DNA of 64,000 nt from Dicaeum eximium (taxonomy: Eukaryota; Chordata; Aves; Passeriformes; Dicaeidae). Below the pieces are notes generated by a model. It saw only the letters and a program-made list of their open reading frames with translations. It did no database searches and was not told the DNA's origin. The stretch covers positions 62,001 to 126,000 of the forward strand of contig VWZP01010946.1 of assembly GCA_013396995.1 (NCBI GenBank), read 5' to 3'. The position numbers and the translations under genes were made by a program. Below are positions 27,755 through 42,134 of this stretch, piece after piece. Positions within the stretch are counted from its first letter, which is position 1, and each line of letters opens with the position of its first letter.

Positions 27755-28025
27755 AATATCCAAAATACAGGATGGTGTCAAGCTGTGCCAAGGGAGGCTT
27801 TGATTCGACATTATGAAAAGCTTCTTCATGGAAAGGGTGGACAAGCACTGGCAAAGGCTGCCCAGGGAAGGGGTGGATTCACCCTTCATGGGAGTGTTAA
27901 AAAAATGCTTGGATATGGCACCTGAGGATGCTGTTTAGTGGTTAACATAGTGGTGCTGCTGGGGTGATGGTTGGACTTGATGATCTTAAAGGTCTTTTCC
28001 AATCTTAATGATTCTGTGATTCTCA
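27755..28025 (+). mobile_element. CR1 LINE 3'-end fragment
   Basis: Sense CR1 3' end. Landmarks are 'tcaagctgtgccaagggagg' near 27778, 'cttcttcatggaaagggtgg' near 27821, 'gctgcccagggaaggggtgg' near 27856 and 'gttggacttgatgatcttaa' near 27970. The terminal 'aatgattctgtgattct' ends it at about 28023. It is truncated at the 5' side and cannot encode protein. It lies only about 50 bases right of the solo LTR, but the two insertions look independent. Confidence 0.92.
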
Positions 28026-29748
28026 GAACCACAGGAAAAATAAAGCCATGCAAGCGCTGAAAAAAAAAACAACAAAAAACAAAAAACAGGTGTCCTGTTT
28101 CAAAACTTCCACTTTAATCTAAAAACAATGGAAACTTTTGATGGACATCAGGCTGTGTGCCCCTGAAATGAAATATGGATCTCTAGCTTTTATGAAAGTA
28201 TTTCAAAGAAGGCATGGAGGAGAAAAGACATCTCAAATATGATGCCTTCCCTCAGGATGAATCTCTCTCAGTATCAGTTCATGACACTGCAGACTTTGAT
28301 GCAGCTTTGACAAATATTATCTCTAAGGTGAACTTTAAGTTCCTTTAGTACAGCTTTACCATTTTATTTTTTCCACTTTAAGTTTATGTAGGAATTGCAT
28401 AGAAATGATAACCTCTATTCCCTCCAAACAGACGAAGTGGAGAATAAAGACCATTTATTTCTATTAAACTGTATCACTTCTTATTAAGGTTATCCAGGCC
28501 ACTAGCTCATGACAAAATATCTTGTTCAATGTAATTTCAATTTTGACCTGCAAGAAAAAGCAGAAGAAGATACACTTACAAGAGCACTGCAAGTTTTATT
28601 TCTTCATTTCCTTAAAGAAAAAAGAAAAAATGAAAAAAAAGTTACTTGTAATATTGAAAAACTAATGAAAAATTACCCTGATATTTTTCTTTTTTCTTCC
28701 AATTTTGAAATGGACTGCAATTTTCAGATGTTGTTTTAAAATTTTGTCTCAAGTTCTTGCCTTAAATTTTTTGTGAAAGGCAAGTTATCTCCTCGTTCCA
28801 CATTGCTTTGCAATCTCAAAATAGTCATCTAGCATGAGAACACAGTCAGAGCTGTAACAAGCAGAGCTGCCAAGAAAACAGCCAGAAATTCCATCCTTTG
28901 GTTTCACCTTAGTCTAAAATGTAAAGTACAGCATTTTAAAATGTTTCATTTTGAATTATTATTTGAAGTCTAGATTGGAAAAAAGGTAAAACAGGCTATG
29001 CCATCTGAAAAGCCCCAGCTGAGTTTCAATTCAGATTTTTTTTCTCTTTTAATGCATGAGGTTAGAGAAGAAATTATTTCCCTGCTCTTTAACTCAGTCA
29101 CTTCATTTCCCTCGCACAATTTTTATGGACTGCCATCTCCAGCTCTTCCAATTTTTTCCTTCCATTCATCTACTGTAATTTCTTGAAGCATAATGTAATG
29201 GCATCTTCCACAGTGGCATCAGATAATGGTTTATTTCTTTGCTCTTGCTCTGTTTAACAAGGAATACTTTCCTATGCATATGCTGAGCCTTTTCTGTAAA
29301 AGGACTGCAACTTTTCAAGTCTCCATTTGAGCTTTGAAACTTTTCTTCAAAAAGTTCCCCAAAATCCTTTAAGTGTAATTGTACCTTCCACCATTTTAAC
29401 ATTTTCCAAGAAGCAAAAGCACGTTTGCAGTTTTGCTGGAAAACTTTATGATATAAGTTTATGGTTCCTGGTCCCTGTATTTCAGGAATTGACAGTCATG
29501 AAGTTGTACCTAGATGAAAAGTTGTCAGCTGAAAGTGACTCATTTACACCTCAAAGAGAGCTGATGCATGGCAAGGAAAGATCTCTCATAACTGGGGTAA
29601 GAGGTTTGTACCTTTTCCTCTAAATTGACAAAGAAAGGCAGAAGAATACCAGCACAGCTAAGAAAAGTAAAAAGTCAAAAAGTAAAAGCAAATTGCTCTT
29701 TCCAACACCGTATAAGAAAGTCCTGATTCAGAGTAGCATTACTTCACC

Positions 29749-29777
<29 letters not shown>
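29749..29777. repeat. Poly-A run (29 bases)
   Basis: An uninterrupted A-run follows 'attacttcacc' and precedes 'gttaaaaaag'. I saw no gene-like body or target duplication that would make it a processed pseudogene tail. Confidence 0.9.
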
Positions 29778-29780
<3 letters not shown>

Positions 29781-32700
29781 AAAAAAGTTTGCAGGTTAAT
29801 TTCTTTGCCAAACCCCTGCTTGGCACAGGATCATGGGGAAGCATTCCAGCTCCAGCCTTGCCTCCTCAGAGTTACAGTCTGAGAGTGTTCCAGCTGAGAG
29901 CCAAGAATTTGGTACCCACCAACTCTCCAAAGAAAGTAAGAACATAAATAAAACATCTGAAGCAGGGCCTGCCTCTGTATCCTCGGTGCAGCATCGCTCT
30001 GTACCAAAGCAGGAGGCATCAATGAGGCAGTGACTGATGGCAATCTGGGCTGGGATGTTTGAACACCAAGAACCAAGTGGAAAGCCACACAGTTAATGAA
30101 TCTTGAATGAATTAAGCCTGATGAAGACAAAACTAATATGCCAGACCACTTGCAGAGCAGTTATCGCAGCAATATGGCTTAAAATGCATGAACAAACTTT
30201 AGGGTTCAGTTTTGTTTCTGTTATAGACATTAGATGAAGCTTGACACTGATTTTCTTAAACATGATTACATTTTTTAAACTGGTTTATTTGATGAAAGGG
30301 CACATTTTGATGCAATTATGTTTAAACTGTCTTCTTGGCATGTAAAGCTTACCAGTTGTCTCACTTAAGAAAAGAAAAGATGTAGGGATAAAGAGTGGTT
30401 GGTAAACCTTGAACTTATTCCTTATGAGAAAAACATCCTAAAATGAGAATAATAAATGTAATACAATGCTACTGTCAGGGTAACTGGGACAGGGAGGACA
30501 AAGGAAGCTTAAAAGCTAAAAGAACATTTGAATATTTTTTAAAATGACCCACAAAATCCTGTATTTCAAGTAAAAAAAAAAAATGGGGGGAAAAAAGAAG
30601 ACTTCTTAGCTAATATTAAGATGATCAAAATTAAAGATTGTAAGAAAAACATTTCTGTTTCCTACATGGGAATATGTTTTTATCCCAACATTTTATCATT
30701 GGTTTGCTTTAAAGTGAAATTTGTGACATCTATGAAACGGGAAGGACATTGAAAAAAAACACCAAACCAAACAAAAAATTTAATTAAATTATACAACTAC
30801 TTTTAAAATTTCAACTGATGGCTGCATGATTTCTTTATATTTTGCTTAAAAGGAATTTTATTTGGATCAGAGAAGCATTCAGATCATCAAAACATAGAAT
30901 GAAAGGTTAATTCACAGTCCTAAAGTAGTCTATCACACGTTGTTATGAACTTCTGTGCACATCTTGGATCTGTGGTGAAACTAGGTCCAAATAATTATCC
31001 TAAACCAGCCAAGGAAGAATGAATTATAGACTCAGTTGCATCAAAACCATGCCACACTTTCCTTACACTGATTCATTTATTCACAAGCAGGATTTTAAAG
31101 GCAGAACCCTAAGTCTGCTCTACAATAATTTTAACAATACTAATGCAATTATAAAATAACTGGCAATCAAAATGTATTCCAAAATTTTGACCAAGCATTT
31201 TTTCATTCTAATAGACAGCTAGAGAATTTTTTTCTTTAAAATAATCAAAGCTTTAGACGGCAGCAAAATATATTTTCACCTCAAGAATATTAGTAAATGG
31301 CACATCAAACATTTTTATGCCATGAAAGATAAAGGTAACTATTGCCAGAGAACAACCTCTGTTACTCATTGGTATAAAAAATGGTGGCTGACACATTTAA
31401 AAACTGAAACTATCAGCTTATCCATAAGAAACTCACCAGAGGGACAGGAGCAATATAAAAATTCAGACCTCTTCACAGTCATTATGACTAATTCTGATGA
31501 AGGATTATCTTGTGCTTGCATTTGTGGGAGTCCGTGATATGCAGATTTTCACCCCCCAAAAAATCTAAACTGCAAATATTGCATTTACAGCTGGTCCTGT
31601 TAGATGTCTAACTATAAATTTATTTAGGAATGGGAGCTTGATAGATACACCCACTTCCATGGGTATAAGCAGTGATACATAATGACTAACACCAGCTTAA
31701 TTTGATCTTTCAAGAACTCATTGAACCTTTACATATCAGTTTCCTCATTTTCAAATGAATGCTTTTACAGTTATTGGCATTCAGAAAAGCCTGTTACTCT
31801 TTCAAGTGCATAATTTCTCAAAGAATCTGAGTACCCAAGGTACAGTCATTGGGAAAAGGACAGGTAGAAGAGAAGGAAAAAGAGGGTTATGATAGTACTT
31901 CTCCTTAAGGACTTCTGCAGTTTAAATATTTTATTATGCAGTTTTTTAATGTTAATCTAACTTTTTAGCAGTTTTATTTTAAATGAAATAAAATTAAATT
32001 TAATAAAATTTCACTAATGTTATCATTTTAATTTTAAAATACATTTATTTTTGATAAAGAGGGCAAAACAGCGAAGAGGGGCACTTAGAAACATCAATAT
32101 GCAGCATCCTCTCTGCTAGATTCAGGATCATAATCAGCTACATTTTCATGGCAGGAAGGATAAATTCAGAGCTACCCAAGAAGACTCTGGAAATAAAAAT
32201 TATGTGCCTTGCGTCAACATACAACTCAAATCACTGCCAACTCCTCCTCCTTTCCATCGTGGACTGGTGGCCTCTGGGCAGTGCCAGGCAGGAACAAAGG
32301 ATGTGCCCGTGTCACAGTCTGGAGCAGTTGGTGGCAGTTCCACGTGGCTGCCCTGGAATCCGCTGGTGACAGCAGCTGCTGCCTCTGACCCAGCCCTGCA
32401 GACAAATCCAGCTCTGCAGGACCTGAGCTGTGCTAGCCCAGCTTCTGGAGCTGCTCAGCCTGCATAAAAACTGGCCCAGGAATGGCAGATCGCCTGTGAA
32501 AAGTCTCCTGCTGCATGAACTTTGAGTACACCGAGCTATTAAAAAATACCCTTTTAAAGGTTGCAGTGACCCTTGGATTCTAAAGTTCCCATGCATACAA
32601 ATGGAAAATTTTCCCACCTTCCTCCACCAGCTGTCTTACCCCATCCCTTCCTCTAATGAAATTTCCTCTATTTTTTAACTCTTCTCAGTTCTGTGGTGGT

Positions 32701-35700
32701 TGAGAGGATAAAAGATAGATGTAGAACCCTGCAGAACACTACACCAACCTTTCATGCTGATAGGGGAGACCTTTAAAGGGCTTGGCTGAAGCCTGCAGAC
32801 TCTACCAATAGTGATTTGTGCTTAACAAAGCACAATTTAATTTATTAATTTGTCACCTTAACAGATGCATAATGAATTCCAAGTATCTGGACATCTGTAC
32901 TGGACATACCTTGTTTGGTTGTCAAAAGAGACACCAGGGACCCCCTTTGAGTCCCACTGCACAGATCCTCCACCTGAGGAATCCACAAGGATCTGCAGAA
33001 CCCATATTCAATTACAAGGACAGCAAAGCTTGGGGTTTTTTTCTTCTTAAATTACTGCAACAATGTCAAAGGCAAGCTGGAAATTCTTTAAAACACTTCT
33101 GGCACACCAAGTAGCTTCAAGAAAATCATGCCTTTGACCTCATTTAATGCATTTTACATTGCTTTCACCACCTTAGTGTCGTGCACTCAGGTAATTGAAG
33201 TGCTCCTGATTTCTTTCATTCATTTTTCATTCCTTTCTTCATTTTGCAGCATCTCCTCAGCCGTGCAGGCTTTGGTGGCATGCAGCTGAAACATGTCTTG
33301 AGTTGGTTAGGAGCCTTTTAGGATGAAATCAGAAGCAAGGTTGGTTATTTTTAGATTACAAATGCCAGCACATTTCTGCACCACAGGCTATTGAAGGGAA
33401 TTTCCACATCCATCCAAGCAACATCATTCCAAAGTTAATATGATAACTTATGGAAGTAGGAAAATATTCTGTTTGAGAGGACTACAAATCTCAGAGTGTA
33501 ACTGGTGAGAAAGTCATGCAGCATCACAACTTGCAATGCAGCTGCTGTGCTCAAGTTTCACTTTGGCATAGAATAAGGAGCTAAAGCCAGTTGGGAAGTT
33601 CAAAGGATTGGCTCTGCAGGCAGGAACAGTTGAAGAATTTATCATTATTGCTTTTTAATATTATGTATACACAGAAGAGACTGGATTTCTTTGTAAAAAA
33701 TTAGTATACTGTAACACACAGTTTGAGGATGGAATTTTTAGAGATTAGATCACAGACACTGATCTATATCTTTTTTATGACAGCATTAAAAAAATCCATT
33801 TAAGATCCCACCAGTGCATACTACCAAATTAAGTTTCCTGTAGTAATCAGTATATTCCTCTGATAATAAGCATTTCAGTATCAACACTAGAATTCTGCAT
33901 TTTCAGTGGTTTAGTTGTATAAAAGACACAAGCTTATCAAATATCTTTCAAGGGGAAAAAAGCAGTTCTATAACTGTTGCAGTACAAGCTGACTTATAAT
34001 ATATTATATATATAATAACTTATAATAACAGCCTGGGTAGGCTTTATAGTAGTGTCTTTTCTTCTTGTCTCTTCACTTGGTAGAATAATTTAATAGTTTC
34101 TTACCATCTTTCCCTAATAACAAACATCTCTTTGCTATAATTACAGGTTTATTTTATCCTTAAATTGTAAAAAAAAACAAAAAAACCAAACCTGAATTAG
34201 ACATTGCATAGTGATTTCCAGCCTTGCCATTTCAAACTAAGCCAAAGTAGACAGCAAATCCAACGTTTATGAAATCTGGGATGTGCCAGAGAAATACTTG
34301 CCGTTAAAAGAGACTTCTCTGCATCACTTTTTCTTGGTATTGCTTAGAAATATCACATGTGAAGCACAAAGTTGAGCTCCATCCCTCTGCTGCCAATTCT
34401 CCCCGACTGGGATGGGGAAAAAATGGAAGTAGCAGCATCTCCAAGAGTGTGCCACTTTTATCTCTGAATCACTACTTTCTTCCTTCAGTTCAACTACCCA
34501 ATTATAGCAGAATAATTTTGTACACTTTGCGCAACGCTGAAAAGATTTTCTGTCTCTCATTTGCATGTCTTTTGGCCACTTTTTTAAGCTCATAAAGTTA
34601 GAAGAGCATCATAGTTTTGAGCTTCTCAGCAGTAAGGAAAAAAGCATAACGTGGTCTCTGTTGGGAGAGCAAGGATGGAGAGGGAATAGAAGCAGCAAAA
34701 TGTGCAATAATTGCTTCAGGGCTTTATCTTTCTGGCTTTGCTGTGAAAAGACCTCATACAAACAAAGTGATTAGCTCATGTTACAGATCATTCCTAAAAA
34801 AACTCCCTGAACTTCTCCAGCAACAGCTCACTTGAGATAGGACTGCTTTTGGAGAGGTTTGCTGTTCAGGCATCACAAGTCCTCCACAAGTAGGAAAAGT
34901 AAAAAAACTAAAGTAGATGCAAGCACTTCTTGTCCTTTCACAGGAAAACTGAACTGATGCTTCTACATGAGCCAGCCACAGGGCACCCACAGCTGCAGCA
35001 AGAGCAGAAAGATGTAAAATCCACCCAGCAGGGGCTGAAATCTCATCCTTGCACAGCAAATGAGGGCAAAGGAAAAGCTCCAGTCAATTGTCACTGCTAA
35101 GCCAACAGAGAGGCACCTGTTCTTACCAAATGCATCTTTAGAACAGATGTTGAAGACAAAGCTCATGTAACAGCATGGATAACAGGTCAATTTTATCTTC
35201 AATTTTAAAGCATCTAGAGCTTGATTTTATGTATTAGTGGCAAGAGTGCATTACCAGTAGCTGTAAAGCAGAAAAGGCTGAAATATTTCTCATAAAAATG
35301 TCAAACAAATAGAAATTGTTCAAATGGCAGTTGGGTCTATGAAAACACAGGTTACTTACAGGATTAATCACCATGAGAAAAAAAATGGGTTTTTTTTATT
35401 CCTGGCTGGTATATTTCTCTGCCCCATTTCTACATACCTATGTAGTTACCTCCTGAAATTCAAATTTATAGGTTCCTTAAATCAAGTTTTTGCTGCTCAG
35501 GTTTTTTTAAAATAAGAATATATTGCTTTTTAATATAGGGAGGGGCAATATGTTCTGCCAAGACTTTTCTAAGACTGTGACCAGTGCATTTTCTGTAGAG
35601 ACTGATCTGCTAGGAGTGTCCTCAGGTGTTGGACCAGTGTAGGTTTATGAACCTTGGGAGTACAACCTGCATCCAAGGGGAGTGAACACATCACCTCCAC

Positions 35701-36023
35701 AGCCCCTACATTCCATTCTGTGTGGTGAAAAACCTTGAAGAAATAGTTATGACAGCAATTGGTTACGCTGCAAAATTTCATTTTCTCTCATTTAAATACA
35801 ACTAGAGAAATTAAACACTTCCAAAGCTGGTTCATCACAAGTTCCTTCTTTATTTGGTGGCTTGGGAACTCTGAGGCATAAAAGTGCCCTCTGTGAATCC
35901 ATGAGAAACAATTTTCCATTGCCACCTCCCCAGACAAACCAGCAGAAGGCAGAAAGACACGGCAACACCCAGAGGAAATCCTTACTTGGAACCACTTCCT
36001 TTTCACACAGCATTTGTTGTGGG

Positions 36024-36067
36024 CTACTGGCCCTTTTCTAGACCTACTGGCCCTTTTCTAGACCTAC
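36024..36067. repeat. Two-copy 20-bp tandem duplication
   Basis: The 20-mer 'ctactggcccttttctagac' occurs twice back to back, followed by a partial third copy 'ctac'. The copies are identical, so the event is recent or is an assembly artefact. Confidence 0.9.
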
Positions 36068-39000
36068 ATAACAGAGCAGGAGCTGTTAGGTAAATCAATC
36101 TTGCATACTTTGAAGTACACTCTCTTTATTGTGACTAGTACTTTGAAACCACGTTGTAATTAAATATTTTAAAGGATATGTTCCAAAATTTTAAAATGTA
36201 TTTTAATACAGTGTACTTATAAGCGTTAGCAATTACAAAAGAAATGTAAGCTATTCTGCATGTGTTACAATGGTGGAGAAATTATTTTGCTCACTGAGAG
36301 AAATGAAGAAAAAACACTTTTGCCTCTTTCCTTTTATATTTTTTTCTCTGCTAGAACAAGCAGTATCACAACAGAAGCATTTAATGGCATTATTAACTCA
36401 ACCCCCTAAAACCAGAACCTATATTAATTACTTTCATTATGCTTAATTGAACATAATCATCTAACCTAACAATTCCTGGTACATTAATTAATAAAACAGC
36501 ATGTCTTCTGGATCAGAAATGCATTAATTGATTTCTTTAGAAAGTAAGATATTTAGGGGACACAATTCATAACTTCCACCATGTTTGGACAGACTTAACT
36601 TTTGTAATCACAGTGACTCTTAAGGGCAATGGATCTCATTGGTGGAATTGAAATTTCAGGCAAATTTTCATAGGGGATTTTCTGTCTCTGGTGACATTTG
36701 AAGAGCAAGATATGACTCAGCAATGTCATTTCCATAAAAATACTGCAAGGAGCTACAAAAACCTCTAAAAACTGTCATCTGCATTATAAGTAATCTTCTA
36801 CAATGCTACATTTTCATGTTAAGGTGTTCAAGTGTACAATGTCCTCTCCTTAAGGAGGTAAAGAGTAATGCATTTATTCAGTAAACCTGATCAGATGAAC
36901 CATCCCAAAAATGGATATATAAATTACTTTTTCTTCCAGCAGGAAGCTCGTGTTTTCTCATTAATTGATCTGAGCTGTCTGTCATCTCTTCCTCTGCTAG
37001 GCATGAGCCAGGCCTAATTTCTCCACCTTGCTCTTGAGAAACATCATTGTTGTCAACAGATACTTCACCCACAATTTCCTTTTGTGAAAGAAACAGCTGA
37101 ACAAAAGCAAGGAACACTTTCATCCTGATATTGTACAGTCAGGATTATCCTCTGCCAGAGGAAACCAATATAAAGATGACCCTCAGCCTGGGAAGTCATC
37201 CTAAAAACTAAACAATGGACACCTCTAAGGCAGAATTATTGTCTAACCCTACTATTAAAACTATTAAAATGTTTAATATCTAAAGAAGCAACAAGCCAGA
37301 GGGAGAAAGCTCTAACCACTTTGTCATTTGGTAGCTATGTAGGTTTGCATCCTAAAGCATGCAGTTCATTTCATATTGAATAAATAATTTCAGTAATATT
37401 AATAAGTGATCATTGAAGAACAAAATGAAGGAACCAGACCTATACCTCATAATCAGGACACTTCCCTGGGAAAGGAGAGCAATGTGTGCTTGGCCCAATT
37501 AATCTTTGATGTTGCTCTGCTGTTCACAACAAAATTAAATTCAAGAGCTAGGAAATACCATAGACTAACTCAGCAAAATAGTTTAGAAGGCAAAAAATTA
37601 AAAGCAAACAAACAAACAATGACAAACTCCCTTCCTGAAGAAACTGGCACCTTGATTTTCACATCCTGCAAAAGCATAACCAGTGAGCTACATTTGGTGA
37701 AATGAGCAGGGGAAAGGGTGGAAAAGAGGAAGGGGAGCACATGTTTGCATTCCTAAAGCTCTCAATCCACTCAAGAAACAAAAAAAAAAGGCGAGAAAAA
37801 AAAGAGACTATACATTGATATGCAGAAAATAACTCTGGTTTGTCAGTCACAAGGTGAAAGTGCATCCCTCAGAAAGGGATCTAAAAGAAAGGGATTTAAA
37901 AAGGGAGCTAAATTTTAGCTTTAGAGGAGTTTAAAGACCCATTCCCAGTTAGCATTTCCCTCTGGTAAGTTCAGCAATTCCTGGTCAGCACCACAGGAAC
38001 TGACCCAGAACTGCAGGCAGAGATTCCCAATTCTCCACCTGCATCACCCTGGAAGTTCAGATCCAATTCCAGATCTCCCACTGGATACTGCCTGGACCAG
38101 CAGCTATTCCCCATGTATTGGAGCAACTTTCCCACATCTACTATCGTCCTTTGAAATTATTCAGGAACTTTGTGAACTGGATTTGGTGTTTAGTGGCTTG
38201 TTTTAGGCACACTTTTTCTGCATATAATGATCGAATGAGCTTTTATTTCAGCACATGCACTGTGTGATGCACGTCCTGTCCCTGGAAAGTTAGACAAGCT
38301 ACACATTTGAAAAGATAAATAAATCTACCTGGTTTCATAAAAACATGTCAGTAGAAAATGGCAGGGCCAGTCGTGGTAGAGGCAGAGTGGTTGTGTTTCC
38401 CAGCTCTCAATTAATTTAACCAAATTACACATCCTTTGAGGACTTTTTTTTTAATAAAGGACTTCCCTCCTTAATAAGAGTGACTGAGCAAAAGTTGCAT
38501 TTTATTCACATCCAGATAACTAAAATGTTTGGTATTAGAATAATTGTTTAAAAATCAGCTGTTCCATTGTCATTTAAGTTCCAACAACACATTTTAATTG
38601 AACGCTTTCTGAATTGCTACATTAATATGCTACGTCCTACTTGAGGAAGAAAAAGAAGTTTTTCTCATTACTCTCCCTCCTCCTCCTTTTCTCTCTTAAC
38701 CTGTTTCATTAAAAAATCTTTTCAGGCCTCTCTCTTTGCAACCTTTGCCCCTTTGAACAAATAAATGGTGGGCATCATCTTCCCAAACTTCAGGGACTGG
38801 GCTCTCCACAAGAATCTTTGACCTGTACACTAAATACCTGCTCTTAAATGCAGTAGAAACAGATAAAATACAACACAGCTTTGATTCCCTCACCTGAATT
38901 TACAGAGAGCACGCTCGTGTGAGCAGCCATGCTTGCCTCTTGTGAATTCACCTACATAAACCTGATTTCAGACCTGACACATCTGACCCTCCTTCCCCTC

Positions 39001-40643
39001 CTTCCCCTCCTCAACTCACAGTGTTTGCAGTTTTCTGACCAAGACACAATTTGAATATCTCATTGTTTGAGCTAAAAGTCTTGCAGAGACAGCATACCAA
39101 TCTTCAGGCTACACCAGACCCAAATTACCTATTCTAAACTCTGATCCCTATTTTGGATTCTAATCCCATTTTCTTAGTCTCTAATTGGCAATATTACTTT
39201 AATGCCTTATTAATAACTAATGCCACAACCTAAATTATCATCATTTCAACAAAATAATCTTTGAAATCCAATAACACAAAGAGTGTAAAACATTTCCTAG
39301 CTGCAGACAGGTATGCCATAGCATGCAATTTTCAATTTCATAGGCATAAACAGATCAAGTTTCACTGCCCTATTATTAAGTAAGCGATTATAGTAATTAA
39401 TGAATTAAGCAATATTTAAAGAAAAAATAGTTTATAAGAAGTACCCATGAATCACTGGTTCCAGAGCTGCCAGCCTTTCCCAGGAAGCTGCTGCAGCTCA
39501 CACCCAGCCCCAGGTCTGTTCTGGCTTGCTTTTGCATCCCAAGCCCTCAGGGCTGTTTTCTTTTGACACTCACAACTGCACAACATCTCATGATCTGCAG
39601 CCTTACACACTGTGAATATTGCAAACTTTTTTCCTGCAAGGCCTTTCAATGTAATTTTGGGTTTTTTTAAAAGCATTAAATCCTGTTAACAAACCTCACC
39701 CGATGCGCTGTGTCTCAGTGGTGCAACAGGATTTCTTTATAAGGAATTTCAGGAGGAATCCAAGGCTGGAGGGACATTCCCCTCCCAAAAATACTGAATA
39801 TCTTTGCAATTCCAGCAGTTCTATGCCAACAGGAATCACTTATTTTCAAGCAAAGCACTATCTTCCTTCAAAAGAAGTTAGAACAGAAGAAAACCAGACT
39901 TTTAAATTTTAATTTGTTTGGAAATGTCTGTGGAAATCAAAGCTACCAGACGGATTTGAGAATGGCGTGGGTTGCATTTGGGGTGGAGATGAGCAGAATT
40001 GGGATATGTTGAAACTAGCTTAGTTGGTTCCAAATGTAAACATAAGATATGCTTATTGTATGCACTCTGAAACTAAAGGAAAATTTCACTTAGTGCTGAG
40101 AAGCTGAGGCTGGAAAAACTACTTTCCTAGCCTTGTTCCTCAGAAGTCCAGAAGAAAAATTTTAAATATAACCCAAATCAGATTTGATTCCTGCCCCCAC
40201 ACTCCCCCTTCCCCAAACAAACAAATCACTCTCAAGGCATGAATTCCTTTATTTAACAGCCCTGTTTAGAAGACAATTGCTGTAAGAGTTTGGCATTACC
40301 AATTTTCCCTGAGCAGGCTGTCAGCATGTGAGCCAGTACAAATGTGGAACTCATGCATGTGTGTTACACGTACAGAGCTTGCCTTTAGCAGTTCTCCATT
40401 TCTGACAAGCAGGAAAATAATTATCAAACTACTTGATGCATCAGCCTGAGGCCATACTAACTAGCTACCCAATTTAAATTTTGCTGGTTTTGCCAACGTG
40501 TAATTGGTGAGTATTTTAATTTTTAAATTGCCAGTTTTTTTCTGTTCTGTCAGAATTCCCTTTATGTAACAAAATACCGTTAAAGAAACAAAAACTAATT
40601 GAAATTTCCAGAATTTTTTTCTCCCCCCCCAAAAAAAAAAATA

Positions 40644-40862
40644 GTAACAGAATAATGGAATATTTTGGGTTGAAAGGGATCTCAAAGATCTTCTAGTTCC
40701 AACCCTGCTGTCATAGACAAGTTCACCTTCCACTAGACCAGGTTGCTCAAAGTCCTGTCCAACTAGCCCTTGAATATTTCCAGGGATGAGGCTCTTCTGG
40801 GTGACCTGTGCCAGTGCCTCACTACCCTCATAATAAGGAATTTCTTCATTACATGTGAAATA
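40644..40862 (-). mobile_element. CR1 LINE 3'-end fragment (antisense)
   Basis: Antisense CR1 3' end. Landmarks are 'gggttgaaagggatctcaaa' near 40668, 'cttctagttccaaccctgct' near 40691 and 'ccactagaccaggttgctca' near 40730. 'tgacctgtgccagtgcctca' near 40802 and 'aaggaatttcttcatta' near 40836 complete it. It is preceded by an A-run within a C/A-rich tract at 40622-40641. It is 5' truncated and has no coding potential. Confidence 0.9.
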
Positions 40863-42113
40863 AAATTATTTTTTAATGAATCTCCCTCAATGGTGGCTCA
40901 GCTGCCACAGAATTGTCTAGCTTGAGAGCAGCAGCACACATGCCAGAACTATGGATGTAGCTCATACCAGCTATAAGATGCTGTTCATACTCCAGAAAAA
41001 TCTTACTTGGTGATAAACCACTTATAAGAGCGCAGGGAAATTTTCTATCTAACTTTTACTGTTTGAAAAAGATTACTTACATCCACAGGAGCAGGCATCT
41101 TGCAGTGTTGAACAGCCAAATAACATCAACACCAAGAGAACAGCACACATTTGATACTTGTAATGCTTTCTGCTGTGAAAGGCAGATAATCTTCTTCCAG
41201 TCCTTTCCAGGGCCACAGAGTAACAGGAGCACTGTTGAAGAAATTACATAGCTAAAAGCATTAAGAGACTACACTTGTTCTTTTTGGGTGGCACACAATG
41301 CAAGAGTGTTCTTGGGTCAGAGTTTATTCTGGTGCAACACCATTCATCTTTGCAGTGGATCCTGCTGAGTCAGGAGGATGGTGTATGAAGAGAGACTGCA
41401 TAAATCCACTGAGCAGCAAACAGAACCAATAAAGCCTCCAGGAGAATGCTGCAATGGAAGACTGTAATATTTTATTTCCTATAAACAAAAGGCATGCTGT
41501 ACTTACCATCAGATCAGCTACCTGCATCAAAATCTGATGGATCAAAGTTGACAGCAGTGACTAAATACTTTGTTTAAGTGTCATCTGTGTGAGAACTGGC
41601 TGATTTGTCACTTTATAAAGTCTGGAAACCATTGAAGCCAGTTGATAAATGGTTGCCCACCAATAAAGATCATCACTTAATTTCTAGCCTTGCCCCAGTA
41701 AAAGTCAATTTTTTCTTAAGCACTTTATCAAAATGCAAAGTATGCTAACTAATTCAGGACTTTCAAAGATACCATTTTACCTTAATTCACTATATAAGAC
41801 ACTTGTCAGGTGTTTGGAAGAAAAATTGACACAAACAAATCCTGAGGGGTAGAGGACCAGGAGAGGAGTTCAGGAGGACTTAAAGGCTATCTTAGCAATG
41901 AATCCTCAGCTGAATATTTCCAGAAAATGGCATGGGTGTATCCAAAGCTTGACACAAAAACAATCATGTAAGACATGAGCTTTATCTGATGCGTTCATTT
42001 TTCTTGGACTTTCGAGAGAAGATGACAGACGAGATTATCTTCCTTACGGGTCATTGACAGATTCTAGGATAAAAAACACAGGAAGCTGGAAACCCTTATC
42101 TGAAAAGAAACAA

Positions 42114-42134
42114 GTATTATTATTATTATTATTA
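42114..42134. repeat. (ATT)n microsatellite
   Basis: About seven perfect copies of ATT/TAT run between 'caaacaagtat' and 'aaagaagc'. It is a simple trinucleotide repeat, potentially polymorphic, with no coding context. Confidence 0.9.

Larger units (their letters stand above)
28026..40643. other. AT-rich non-coding stretch, no gene seen
   Basis: No gene was recognised in about 12.6 kb. Landmarks are a 29-base A-run (29749-29777), an AT-rich 'atattatatatataataac' block near 34000-34020, a 20-bp tandem duplication (36024-36067) and a 'ccttcccct' duplication near 38991-39011. A Ser/Glu-rich frame at 29833-30033 (+) starts next to an acceptor-like 'cttggcacag'. It contains a donor-like 'gaaagtaagaa' near 29932. 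It could be a stray exon but has no recognised homology. A GC-richer patch at about 32240-32480 has overlapping frames on both strands and no domain. Confidence 0.45.

Noticed and set aside
29833..30033. Ser/Glu-rich frame starting next to an acceptor-like site
   Set aside because: Ser-rich low complexity, weak donor and no homology recognised, so not listed as a gene.
42114..42134. Regularly spaced short repeats as a CRISPR-like array
   Set aside because: It is a plain trinucleotide microsatellite in vertebrate DNA; no repeat-spacer structure exists anywhere in the window.
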